Under the pieces are notes generated by a model that saw only the letters and a list, made by a program, of their open reading frames with translations, was not told the origin of the DNA and made no database searches. Position numbers and translations under genes: made by a program. From Acidimicrobiia bacterium (GTDB lineage: Bacteria; Actinomycetota; Acidimicrobiia; IMCC26256; PALSA-555): DNA of 16,088 bases. This document shows, piece by piece, positions 1-7,525 of the stretch. The stretch covers positions 1-16,088 of the forward strand of contig JAFMJM010000031.1 in NCBI GenBank assembly GCA_017853455.1, given 5' to 3'. Numbering within the stretch: position 1 is the first letter of the stretch; each line of letters starts with the position of its first letter.

Positions 1-796
1 AGACGGCCGGTCCGAATCCGCCCGTCCAGGCGGCGGGAGGCGCCGACGAAGCGGCGATCGGCGCGAGCTCGCGCACGACGCCGAGTGCCGCGGTGGCCCC
101 GGAGCGGAGAGCGTCGTTGGACGCGGCCGGGTACATGGCGGTCAGCGCGCTCTGCACCTGGGCGGCCGTGACCCCACCGCCAGCGGGATCGAGCGACAGG
201 CTCTGGAGCCGCGGCGCCGCGACGGCCGTCGACCCCCGGAGCGACAACGGCACGCCGTCGGCGACCCCGAGACCGCGCAGGAGATCCTCGCCCGACCGGG
301 CGGTCGCCTGCAGGTAGCGGCCCAGCCAGCCGGTCGTGAGCGACGGGTCGGTGGCGCTCCCGCGCTCCATCATCGCCTGGGCGAAGAAGTGCGAGCGGTC
401 CGGGTTGGGCGAGCCCGCCGCCGGAACGAACGCCGCCCTTCCCGATGCGTGGAGCGCCGCGATGCGGGTCATCGCCGGATGGAGCCCGAAGTGGGGGTCG
501 ACGGGGAGTGCGGCGGCATCGGGAATCGCCACGCCCGGTCGCGCCGCCGCCAGCGTCGGGTCGCCGAGTGGTGCCAGGAACGACAGGCCGTCAGCGGCAC
601 CCCGGAGGAAGACGTACACGAGCACGTTGCCGCTGCTCGAGGTCGCGGCTCCGGCGGGCGCAGCGAGGAGCGAGGGCCGCAGGACTGCAGTGGCGGCGAG
701 GGCACCGGCGCCGAGGCCGGCGGCGGTCAGGAAGCCCCGCCGTCCGACGGGCCGGGTGAGCGGGACGACGAGGGGAAGGTCGAGGTCGTCGGACAT
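1..796 (-). CDS. DUF1501 family exported protein (C-terminus cut by window edge)
   Basis: Reading leftward from ATG at 796, an open frame of about 265 codons continues off the left edge. The N-terminus has a Tat-like leader: R-R-G-F-L at about residues 19-23, then an Ala/Gly/Leu hydrophobic stretch ending near A-P-A-G-A. The mature part shows the DUF1501 pattern: an FLRGAADGLS segment, a GD...RPGVAIP segment, LHPAMTRIAALH, FVPAAGSPN and then SHFFAQAMMERG. It starts 5 nt after the stop of the DUF1800 gene and shares its operon; only a weak GGTGAG precedes the start. DUF1501 proteins are distantly sulfatase/phosphatase-like and are repeatedly encoded beside DUF1800 proteins; the biochemical role is unknown. 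The family assignment is strong. Function, and whether the C-terminus is intact, cannot be judged here. Confidence 0.9.
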   Translation of the reverse strand, partial: MSDDLDLPLVVPLTRPVGRRGFLTAAGLGAGALAATAVLRPSLLAAPAGAATSSSGNVLVYVFLRGAADGLSFLAPLGDPTLAAARPGVAIPDAAALPVDPHFGLHPAMTRIAALHASGRAAFVPAAGSPNPDRSHFFAQAMMERGSATDPSLTTGWLGRYLQATARSGEDLLRGLGVADGVPLSLRGSTAVAAPRLQSLSLDPAGGGVTAAQVQSALTAMYPAASNDALRSGATAALGVVRELAPIAASSAPPAAWTGGFGPAV

Positions 797-801
797 CGCG
801 C

Positions 802-2508
802 TCACCGGACCTGGTGCTGGGGGGACTGCAGGACGAGCGCGATGGCCGAGCGCGACCACGCCGGGTTCCACCGGGTCGTGGCGGTCAGGCCGATCGCGGT
901 CAGGATCGCCGACCGGGCGGTGCGGTCGAGCGGCTCGCCCAGGACCGAGACGGCGATGCGGTCGAGCGCGTCACCCAGGGTGGTGGGGGCTGGGCTGCCG
1001 AGGATGCGGGCGGGGTCGAACGTCGGGGCCGGGAGGCCGAAGCCGTTGCCGGCGCGGGTGGCCAGGTTCCAGCGGGTGACGAGCGAGCCGGCACCGGTCC
1101 AGGCGCCGTCGCGATCGGGGTACCCGTCGGGAGTCGGCCACGCGTGGGGGATCTGGTCGAGCTGGCCCAACTGGCTCATCGTGAACGCGGCGAAGTCACC
1201 GGCCCGGGCGGGGTCCCACTGCAGGCGGAGGGCGCGCAGCGTCGCGGCGTAGTACTCGAGCGGACGCCGGACCCGCCGACCGGCGGACTCGCCGAAGGCG
1301 GTCGACGTGAGGATCGACCGGACGGTCGGTGCGATCGCGGTGTCGTTCGCCAGGTAGACGCGGGCGGCGTCGGTGACCACGGCGTCGGTGGGGCGCACGT
1401 GCTCGCCGACGAAGCGGACCGCCAACTTGTGCGCCAGGCGAGCGGCGGTCCGGGGGTGGTGGGCGAGATGCACGAGGAGCGACTCGCCGGCCGGAACACC
1501 GTCGAGACCGGCCGGGCGCCAGCCCAGCACGTCGCCCCCGGTGCCGAGCGGTCCGATGGCGTGCCACTCGGGGCGGAACAGGAAGGTGCCCGTGCGGTTG
1601 GTCAGACTCCAACCCGACAGGAGCCAGGCGACCTCCTTGACGTCGGTCTCGTCGTAGCCGCCGTCGACCCCGACGGTGTGTAGTTCCAGCATCTCGCGGG
1701 CGTAGTTCTCGATCGGCAGGCGGCCGTGGTCGACGCGCGACAGGGCCTGGTCGAGGTAGATCAGCATGGCGGGGGACTTGGCCACCGCCACCAGGAGGTC
1801 GGCGAACCGTCCGGTCGCCAGGGGTCGGACGACGTCGCGGTCGTGGGCCGGGCAGTGCGGACCGGCCGCGTTGTTGGTGACGTCGACGTTGAAGTGGTTC
1901 CACCAGAAGTCGACCAGCACCTCGTGGAGTTGACGGCGGCCGAAGACCGCTCGGGCCGCCGTGGCGGCGGCGAGGTCGCTGCGCACGGCCCCGGGTTGGG
2001 GTCCGGCGGCGATCTGGTCGGCCGTCTGACCCACCCGGGGCCAGGCGGTCACGATCGCGTCGGCGGCCGAGTCGTCGATGGCGGTCCACGCCAACTGACC
2101 GTCGATCCAGGCAGTGGGGCCGACGGCCCGGATCTCGGCGAGGAGGTCGGGGGTCGGGCCGTACGAGCAGCGGCGGGCGACGTGGAGGGCGAGGGCGGCG
2201 TCGCCTCGCGCCAGGGTCGACGTCGTGGTGGTGCTCGCCGGGGTGGTCGACGTGGTCGTCGGGGCGGGCGGCCGGGTCGTGGTCGTCGGAGCCGGCGCAC
2301 TTGTCGTGGTCGAGGCGGGTGCCGACGTGGTGGTGGTCGGCCCCGCAGTGGTGGTGGTGGTGGTGGTGGGCAGCGTCACCCGGGGCGGACGGACGGCGGC
2401 CACGGCCAGGGCTCCCACCCCGGTGAGCAGGCTCCGGCGACCCAACCGACGCTCGGGCGCCGACCCGGCCTCGGTGCCGGAATGCTGATCGGTGGGGTCG
2501 GCGTCCAT
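802..2508 (-). CDS. DUF1800 family exported protein with Thr-rich linker
   Basis: 568 aa. I chose the ATG at 2508 because AGGAG sits 4 nt upstream and the next residues lead into a Tat-like signal (G-R-R-S-L-L at about 23-28 and a hydrophobic stretch to about 40); the frame is open further upstream, but that would overlap the divergent hydrolase gene. Residues 48-99 are a Thr/Pro/Ala/Ser linker. The DUF1800 domain follows from about 103 to the end: an ARRCSYGPTPDLLAEI start, WWNHF at 202-206, YAREMLELHTVGVDGGY and DVKEVAWLLSGW near 265-300, HHPRTAARLAHKLAVRFV, PLEYY, and LGQLDQIPHAWPTPDGYPD near the C-terminus. It is followed after 5 nt by its usual partner DUF1501. The protein is presumably exported folded through Tat and held away from the membrane by the linker. 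The molecular activity of DUF1800 is not established. Confidence 0.92.
   Translation of the reverse strand: MDADPTDQHSGTEAGSAPERRLGRRSLLTGVGALAVAAVRPPRVTLPTTTTTTTAGPTTTTSAPASTTTSAPAPTTTTRPPAPTTTSTTPASTTTTSTLARGDAALALHVARRCSYGPTPDLLAEIRAVGPTAWIDGQLAWTAIDDSAADAIVTAWPRVGQTADQIAAGPQPGAVRSDLAAATAARAVFGRRQLHEVLVDFWWNHFNVDVTNNAAGPHCPAHDRDVVRPLATGRFADLLVAVAKSPAMLIYLDQALSRVDHGRLPIENYAREMLELHTVGVDGGYDETDVKEVAWLLSGWSLTNRTGTFLFRPEWHAIGPLGTGGDVLGWRPAGLDGVPAGESLLVHLAHHPRTAARLAHKLAVRFVGEHVRPTDAVVTDAARVYLANDTAIAPTVRSILTSTAFGESAGRRVRRPLEYYAATLRALRLQWDPARAGDFAAFTMSQLGQLDQIPHAWPTPDGYPDRDGAWTGAGSLVTRWNLATRAGNGFGLPAPTFDPARILGSPAPTTLGDALDRIAVSVLGEPLDRTARSAILTAIGLTATTRWNPAWSRSAIALVLQSPQHQVR
2212..2367 (-). repeat. 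Low-complexity Thr/Pro/Ala/Ser linker inside the DUF1800 gene
   Basis: This 52-codon stretch (residues 48-99) contains blocks of 3 to 7 consecutive Thr separated by A/P/S/R spacers. Most Thr are encoded by ACC, so the plus strand shows GGT/GTG triplet runs. The longest is seven Thr codons at 2347-2367. It looks like an extended, possibly glycosylated linker between the signal and the DUF1800 domain. The pure triplet runs are candidate slippage sites. Confidence 0.8.
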
Positions 2509-2562
2509 CACGCTCCTGTCATCGGCGGGGGACCCGTCGGACTGAAGAACGACCGAGGCCAC

Positions 2563-2600
2563 GGGCCGGGTTCCCGGTCCGCTCGTCGCCCCGCCGGGGC
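2563..2600. promoter_or_regulatory. Two adjacent palindromes in the divergent DUF1800/hydrolase intergenic region
   Basis: The first palindrome has arms GGGCCGGG (2563-2570) and CCCGGTCC (2573-2580) around TT, with one mismatched pair. The second is perfect: GCCCC (2588-2592), spacer GCC, GGGGC (2596-2600). The second ends 4 nt before the proposed -10 hexamer of the plus-strand gene and covers much of its -35 zone. Both lie between the two divergent starts, so they could serve as operators or merely reflect high GC. No matching regulator is identified. Confidence 0.3.
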
Positions 2601-2604
2601 TTGA

Positions 2605-2617
2605 TAGCGTCCGCGTC
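2605..2617 (+). promoter_or_regulatory. Probable leaderless promoter of the alpha/beta hydrolase operon
   Basis: TAGCGT at 2605-2610 matches the actinobacterial TANNNT -10 consensus and is followed by 7 nt before GTG at 2618. No Shine-Dalgarno sequence is present. This spacing places the transcription start at or next to the G of the start codon. No convincing -35 box is visible. Confidence 0.5.
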
Positions 2618-3763
2618 GTGCATCGCCGACCCGCCAAACTCATCGCCGTTCTGGTCCTCGTGCTCTCCGCCGGGATCGCTGTCGTGGGGGGTGGCGGGGC
2701 AGCCGGTGCCCGGGTCGTCGGACAGACTCTGCCCGGCGAGCCCGCTGCTCCGGGTGACGTCGGGCCCGGGACGCCGAAGTACGCCGTGGGGCGGCGCACG
2801 ATCGTCGTGACCACCGAACCGGGCCGGACGGTGCCCGTCGACGTGTGGTACCCCGCCGATCCGGCGACCACCGGGGCGAAGACCGTGTACGCCATTCCGG
2901 GAGCGTCGTACTCGTCGTCGGTCGCGTTCGACGCGCCGCCCGTGGCGTCGGGTGGCCCGTTCCCGCTCGTGGTCTACTCCCACGGCTCGGGTGGCCAGCG
3001 CTTCATCTCGGCGTTCATCACCGAGGCGCTCGCCGCCCGCGGGTACGTCGTGGTGGCCGCCGACCACCTCGGCAACACGGCGCTCGACGACTTCACCGGC
3101 ACCACCAAGACCCGGGAGGAGATCGTCCGGCTCCGCCCGGTCGACATCCGCGCCGAGATCGCGGCGATCACCGCCGCGTCGGCCGACCCCACGAGCCCGT
3201 TCGCCGGTGCCGTGGACGCCGATCGCGTCGGCCTGATCGGACACAGCGCCGGGGGAGCCGGGGTGTTGATGACGGCGGCCGGACGGGACGGTGCCGCCGT
3301 TCCCGAAGGTCTGCGTGCCGTGGTGGGGCTGGGGACGTACGTGGAACCGGTGACGGACGCCGAGCTCCGACGGATCGAGGTCCCGACCCTCCTGCTGAGC
3401 GGCACGCTCGACGACACGACACCCATCGCGACCGAGACCGTGCGCGCGTGGAAGCGCCTCGGCGCGGATCCGCTGATCCGGGTCGACCTGAAGGACGTGG
3501 GGCACCAGTCGTACACCGACGTCTGTTACTACTCCGAACTCGTCGACGCGCGTCCCGATCTGGCTCCGGCGATTCGGGAGGCCATCAAGTCTCGCGACGA
3601 CCAGGCCTGCACCGAACGGTTCCTCGACGCCGACCGGGCCCACCGCATCATCGACCGTTGGGTGATCGGCTTCCTCGACCGCTACGTCAAGGGTCAGCGC
3701 AACGCCGGGAAGCTCCTGCGGGCGGAGGACCCGAAGATCGAGGTGGTGAAGGTCCACCGATGA
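2618..3763 (+). CDS. Secreted alpha/beta hydrolase (PAF-acetylhydrolase/dienelactone hydrolase-like)
   Basis: 381 aa from GTG 2618, with an N-terminal signal peptide (basic H-R-R-P-A-K followed by a Leu/Val/Ala core to about residue 30). The fold markers are in order: PFPLVVYSHGSGG (oxyanion-hole strand and loop), a nucleophile elbow G-H-S-A-G-G with Ser210, an acid after a strand in LLLSGTLDD (Asp265 or Asp266), and VGHQS giving His296. An N-terminal region of about 100 residues precedes the core and contains VDVWYPAD, as in the PAF-AH/lipase-like secreted hydrolases. It is first in a three-gene operon, and its TGA overlaps the ATG of the amidohydrolase (ATGA). It probably hydrolyses an ester, thioester or amide outside the membrane; the substrate is not deducible. 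The absence of a ribosome binding site and the upstream TAGCGT support the GTG start. Confidence 0.88.
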   Translation: MHRRPAKLIAVLVLVLSAGIAVVGGGGAAGARVVGQTLPGEPAAPGDVGPGTPKYAVGRRTIVVTTEPGRTVPVDVWYPADPATTGAKTVYAIPGASYSSSVAFDAPPVASGGPFPLVVYSHGSGGQRFISAFITEALAARGYVVVAADHLGNTALDDFTGTTKTREEIVRLRPVDIRAEIAAITAASADPTSPFAGAVDADRVGLIGHSAGGAGVLMTAAGRDGAAVPEGLRAVVGLGTYVEPVTDAELRRIEVPTLLLSGTLDDTTPIATETVRAWKRLGADPLIRVDLKDVGHQSYTDVCYYSELVDARPDLAPAIREAIKSRDDQACTERFLDADRAHRIIDRWVIGFLDRYVKGQRNAGKLLRAEDPKIEVVKVHR

Positions 3764-5502
3764 CGGACGGCGTCGACCCCCGACCCGATTTCGTGATCGC
3801 GGGTGCGACGGTCGTCGACGGAACCGGCGCGCCGGGTCGGACCGCCGACGTGACGGTCCGCGGCGGTCGGGTCGTCTCCGTGGGCCGATGCGCAGACGAG
3901 GTCTGCGAGCGGATCGAGGCCGACGGCCTGATGCTGGCGCCGGGGTTCGTCGACCCGCACACCCATTACGACGCCCAGCTGTTCTGGGACCCGGCGGCGT
4001 CGCCGTCGAACCTCCACGGTGTCACCAGCGTCGTCGGCGGGAACTGCTCGTTCGCCCTCGCGCCGCTCCACGCCTCCGACGCCGAGTTCACCCGGCGGAT
4101 GATGGGTCGGGTCGAGGGGATGCCGCTCGGTGCGCTCGAGGCGGGAGTCCCGTGGTCGTGGACGACCTTTGGGGAGTACCTCGACGCCCTCGAAGGGCGG
4201 ATCGCCGTCAACGCCGGGTTCTTCGCCGGCCAGTCGGCCCTGCGGCGTTTCGTGCTCGGTCCTGACGCCAACGTCACCGCCGCCGACGCCACCACGCTGC
4301 CACAACTCGAGGCCGCGCTGGCCGAGGCCCTGGCGGCCGGGGCGCTGGGCCTGTCGGTCGACGGCTCGACGGCCCATCAGGACGCCGACGGGGCGCCGAT
4401 CCCGGCGAAGGGTGCCGACGCCGACGAGCTCCTGGCCCTGGCCGCGGTGGTCGGCCGGTTCCCCGGCACCGCCCTGGCCGGCATCTTCGACGGCGGCAGC
4501 ACCGGCTGGTCCGAGGCCGAGCTCGACCTGCTCCCGCGGCTCTCGGCCACCGCCGACCGCATCCTCAACTGGAACCTGCTCGTCGTCGACGCGGCGTTTC
4601 CCGAGCGGATCGACCGGCAGCTCGCGCTCTCCGACCGGGCCCGCTCGGTCGGCGGTCGGATCGTGGCGCTGTGCATGCCGACCCTCGTGCCGATGACGAT
4701 GAGTTTCGCCAACTACTGCGCGCTCTTCCTCATCCCGGGCTGGCGTGAGACGATGGCACTCGAGCCCGCCGAGCGGAGCGCGGCCCTGCGCGACCCGGCG
4801 GTCCGGCGCCGTCTGGAGGCGGCGGCCAACCACGAGGACGCCGGGATGTTCCGGGTGCTCGGAGACTTCGCCGGCTACCGCATCGGCGAGACGTTCGCAC
4901 CGGGCAACGCCGGTTGTGCGGGTCGAACGGTCGGGGAGATCGCCGCCGAACGGGGCGCCGACCCGTTCGACACCCTCATCGACGTCGTCCTGGCCGACGA
5001 CCTTCGCACCGTCCTGTGGCCGCCGCCGGCCGGTGACGACGACGCCCACTGGCGGCTCCGGGAGCGCGTCTGGGCACATCCCGACGTGCTGCTCGCCGGG
5101 TCCGACGCCGGGGCGCACCTGGATCGGATGTGCGGCGCCCCGTACCCGACCCAGTTCCTGGCCGACTGCCTCCGGGGTCGGCGGTCGATGCCGGTCGAGC
5201 AGGCCGTGCACCACCTGAGCGACCGACCGGCCCGGATGTTCGGGCTGCGGGATCGGGGGCGGATCGCCGAGGGGGTCCACGCCGATCTGGTGCTCTTCGA
5301 CCCGACGACCGTGGGGTCCGAGTCGGCCCGCCTGGTGCACGACCTGCCGGGCGGTGCGGTGCGCATGACCGCCGGTGCGGTCGGGGTGCACCGGGTCTTC
5401 GTCAACGGGGTCGAGACCGTGCGCGACGGCCGGGCGCTCGACGCCCGACCCGGACGGGTCCTGCGGTCGGGGCGTGACACCGAGACCGTCACCGCACGGT
5501 GA
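3760..5502 (+). CDS. Amidohydrolase, N-acyl-D-amino-acid deacylase (D-aminoacylase) family
   Basis: 580 aa. The ATG at 3760 overlaps the preceding stop as ATGA, indicating translational coupling. The N-terminal beta-sandwich begins DFVIAGATVVDGTGAPG and leads to the metal-binding PGFVDPHTHYDAQ (His67, His69, Asp71) of the TIM-barrel core. VGGNCSFALAPL around Asn95-Cys96 is the GNC signature of the D-aminoacylase group. SDAGAH at 448-453 supplies the catalytic Asp449 region, followed by the standard C-terminal return strand (GRIAEGVHADLVLFDP, then FVNGVETVRDGRA). Its length is slightly above the 480-560 aa usual for the group. Family members remove N-acyl groups from D-amino acids or cleave related amides; several homologues of this subtype are uncharacterised, so the substrate is open. 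No signal peptide is visible, so it is likely cytoplasmic. The following gene overlaps as GTGA. Confidence 0.9.
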   Translation: MTDGVDPRPDFVIAGATVVDGTGAPGRTADVTVRGGRVVSVGRCADEVCERIEADGLMLAPGFVDPHTHYDAQLFWDPAASPSNLHGVTSVVGGNCSFALAPLHASDAEFTRRMMGRVEGMPLGALEAGVPWSWTTFGEYLDALEGRIAVNAGFFAGQSALRRFVLGPDANVTAADATTLPQLEAALAEALAAGALGLSVDGSTAHQDADGAPIPAKGADADELLALAAVVGRFPGTALAGIFDGGSTGWSEAELDLLPRLSATADRILNWNLLVVDAAFPERIDRQLALSDRARSVGGRIVALCMPTLVPMTMSFANYCALFLIPGWRETMALEPAERSAALRDPAVRRRLEAAANHEDAGMFRVLGDFAGYRIGETFAPGNAGCAGRTVGEIAAERGADPFDTLIDVVLADDLRTVLWPPPAGDDDAHWRLRERVWAHPDVLLAGSDAGAHLDRMCGAPYPTQFLADCLRGRRSMPVEQAVHHLSDRPARMFGLRDRGRIAEGVHADLVLFDPTTVGSESARLVHDLPGGAVRMTAGAVGVHRVFVNGVETVRDGRALDARPGRVLRSGRDTETVTAR

Positions 5503-7496
5503 AGGGCGCCGCCCGGGCTGCCCTGAGGCGGATCGACCCGATCGTCGCTGCCGCCGTCGTGCTCGGTGGCGTGTCGGCGGCGTTCGTGCGGTCGTACGCG
5601 TTCCCCCACTTCTCCTCCGACCGCGACGAACCCGTCTACCTGCTGCAGGCCCGGGCGCTCCTCCAGGGTCGGCTGTGGTTGCCCGTCTACCGCGACCTGC
5701 CCTTCTTCCAGCCGTGGCTGACCGGGGTGCGCGGTGGCAAGTTGCTGATCGAGTTCCCGCCGGGGTGGCCGCTCGTCCTGGCGATCTCCCGGACTCTGAC
5801 CGGCGGCTTCGTCCCCGCCCTCGTGGTCGTCGCCGCAGCCACCGTTGCGGCCGCCACCTGGCTCGCCTGGGAGGCGACGCAGCGGCGCGACGTCGCGCGG
5901 GTCGCAGCGTGGCTCACGGCCGGGGCACCGATGTTCGCGGTCCAGAGTGGCATCTTCGTCAGCTACCTCTGGACGCTCTGCCTGGGGCTGGTCTTCGCTG
6001 CTGCGGCGGTGCGCGGGTGCCGGACGGGCGCTCGCCGACCCTTCGTGCTGGCCGGGCTCGCGCTCGGGCTGATCTTCGCGACCCGTCCGTTCGATGCGTT
6101 GGTGTGGGGATTGCCAATCGGCGTCCTGGTGCTGGCGAGCGCGTGGCGCGGGGGTGTCGAGCCGATCCGCAGGATCGCCCGACGGCTCGCGGCGCTCGGC
6201 GTCGGAGTGGCGGCGCCGGTCGTGGCGATGCTCGCCTACAACGCGGCGCTGAGCGGCGATCCGTTGCGGTTCCCGATCGAGGCTGCCGATCCGCAGAACC
6301 GGTTCGGGTTCGGGACCCGCTCGATCATGACCGGCGCCGCGACGTTCCGGTACACGCGGCGCGACGCACTGCACGCCGTCGGCGCGAACTTCACCGGCGC
6401 CCAGGTGTGGGTGGCGGGCGGCTTTCTCGGGGTCGCGGCGGCGCTGTGGGGCGTCTGGCTCGCCCGACGGCAGGGCACGACCTGGGCGCTGCTGGGCCTG
6501 GTCGTGACCTGCACCGTGGGGTACGCCTCCTACTGGGGCCTGACCCTCATGGGCAACGGCGCACCCCTGATCGGGCCGCAGTACTACCTCCCGATGCTGG
6601 CGCCCGTGGTGGTGCTGGGAGCGATCGGTCTCGTGGAGGTGTGGGACCGTCGCCGCTGGGTGGCGGCCGTGGCCGGGATCGCGCTCGTGGCGATCACGGT
6701 CCCCACCACGGTCGACCGGCTGCGGGTCAACCGGGGGTTCGCCGCCGACTCCTACGCGTCGGCCTGGCGGGCCCTCGACCGGTTCGGGGTGCCGCACAGC
6801 CTGGTGTTCGTCCCCGCCGGCGGTGAGCCCTACCTGCTGGCCGGACTGCCGTTCGCCGGCAACGGACCCGAGCTGGTCGGCGATCGTCTCTACGCGGTGG
6901 ATCGCGCTCCCGACCTGGTCGACCTGGCGGCGACCACCGACCGGACGCCGTTCCGGCTGTTCGACCGCTACCGGCGAGAACGTGGGGGGATCCGGTCCGT
7001 CAGCAACGTCGAGCGGCTCCGGACCACCACCGCCGGCGCCTTCACGGTCGACCAGCGGGTGTTCAACGACACGGGGGCTCCGGTCGTGCGGGCCTACTTC
7101 CAGGTCGGCGACCGCTTGGACCAGGTGGTGCTCGACGAGGCGTCGACGGCCGGCCGGTCCTACACCGTTCGCTGGCTGGTTTCCGCCCGGCCCGTCCGTG
7201 ACCCGGGCGATGCGTCTGCTCTGCACTCGGAGGTGGCGCCCGACGGCCCGGCGTGGTTGGTCGTGGGGGCGCGCCTCGGTGACACCGCCCTCGGCGGGGT
7301 CCGGGACCCCGGCGTCGATGCGGCGTCGGAGGTGCGGTGGGCGGTGGGCAACCGGGACGGTCGGCTCACCGTGATCACCCCGGCCCGACGGTTCCGCGTC
7401 CTCGACACCGACTTCGGACGCCTCTGGATGGAGTCGGGGCCCACCCGCCGGTCCGTCGCGACGCTCTCCCCGCTCGGAGTGGGCGCCGAGCCCTGA
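5499..7496 (+). CDS. Multi-pass membrane protein, GT39/ArnT-like glycosyltransferase (GT-C fold) with C-terminal soluble domain
   Basis: 665 aa. The GTG start at 5499 overlaps the preceding stop as GTGA. One hydrophobic helix (about 14-31) is followed by a loop with Asp43-Glu44 in SSDRDEPVYLLQARALLQG, the acidic pair expected in the first extracytoplasmic loop of GT-C enzymes. About ten more hydrophobic segments follow to about residue 405, including FPPGWPLVLA, FATRPFDALVWGLP and GPQYYLPMLAPVVVLG, motifs seen in GT39/ArnT-like proteins that transfer sugars from polyprenyl-phosphate donors. Residues from about 410 to 665 are non-membranous, with beta-rich character, and are not recognised. 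It is third in the hydrolase operon. Assignment to GT-C is good; acceptor and donor are unknown. A role in modifying the cell envelope or secreted proteins is inference. Confidence 0.8.
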   Translation: MKGAARAALRRIDPIVAAAVVLGGVSAAFVRSYAFPHFSSDRDEPVYLLQARALLQGRLWLPVYRDLPFFQPWLTGVRGGKLLIEFPPGWPLVLAISRTLTGGFVPALVVVAAATVAAATWLAWEATQRRDVARVAAWLTAGAPMFAVQSGIFVSYLWTLCLGLVFAAAAVRGCRTGARRPFVLAGLALGLIFATRPFDALVWGLPIGVLVLASAWRGGVEPIRRIARRLAALGVGVAAPVVAMLAYNAALSGDPLRFPIEAADPQNRFGFGTRSIMTGAATFRYTRRDALHAVGANFTGAQVWVAGGFLGVAAALWGVWLARRQGTTWALLGLVVTCTVGYASYWGLTLMGNGAPLIGPQYYLPMLAPVVVLGAIGLVEVWDRRRWVAAVAGIALVAITVPTTVDRLRVNRGFAADSYASAWRALDRFGVPHSLVFVPAGGEPYLLAGLPFAGNGPELVGDRLYAVDRAPDLVDLAATTDRTPFRLFDRYRRERGGIRSVSNVERLRTTTAGAFTVDQRVFNDTGAPVVRAYFQVGDRLDQVVLDEASTAGRSYTVRWLVSARPVRDPGDASALHSEVAPDGPAWLVVGARLGDTALGGVRDPGVDAASEVRWAVGNRDGRLTVITPARRFRVLDTDFGRLWMESGPTRRSVATLSPLGVGAEP

Positions 7497-7513
7497 ACGA
7501 CGGCGCCGCGGCG

Positions 7514-7525
7514 TACATTCGCCGG
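7514..7525 (+). promoter_or_regulatory. Probable leaderless promoter of the PhyH/PhnZ-like pair
   Basis: TACATT at 7514-7519 fits TANNNT and is followed by 6 nt before GTG at 7526. There is no Shine-Dalgarno sequence. The upstream gene ends at 7496, so the -35 zone overlaps its stop. This gives the pair its own promoter, separate from the preceding operon. Confidence 0.55.

Noticed and set aside
2347..2370. GTG/GGT triplet run as a non-coding microsatellite or a short tandem repeat array
   Set aside because: It lies in frame in the DUF1800 gene and encodes part of the Thr linker; a similar smaller run at about 15317-15334 is coding too.
4875..7226. Very long open frame on the minus strand opposite the amidohydrolase and the membrane protein
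   Set aside because: It is antisense to two genes with clear family motifs, its composition is Arg/Gly/Pro/His-rich as expected of a shadow frame at this GC content, and it has no recognisable domain.
7337..7525. Longer N-terminus for the PhyH-type oxygenase
   Set aside because: The extension overlaps the upstream membrane-protein gene, is Arg/Pro-rich without structure, and lies upstream of the TACATT promoter; GTG 7526 fits the domain start.
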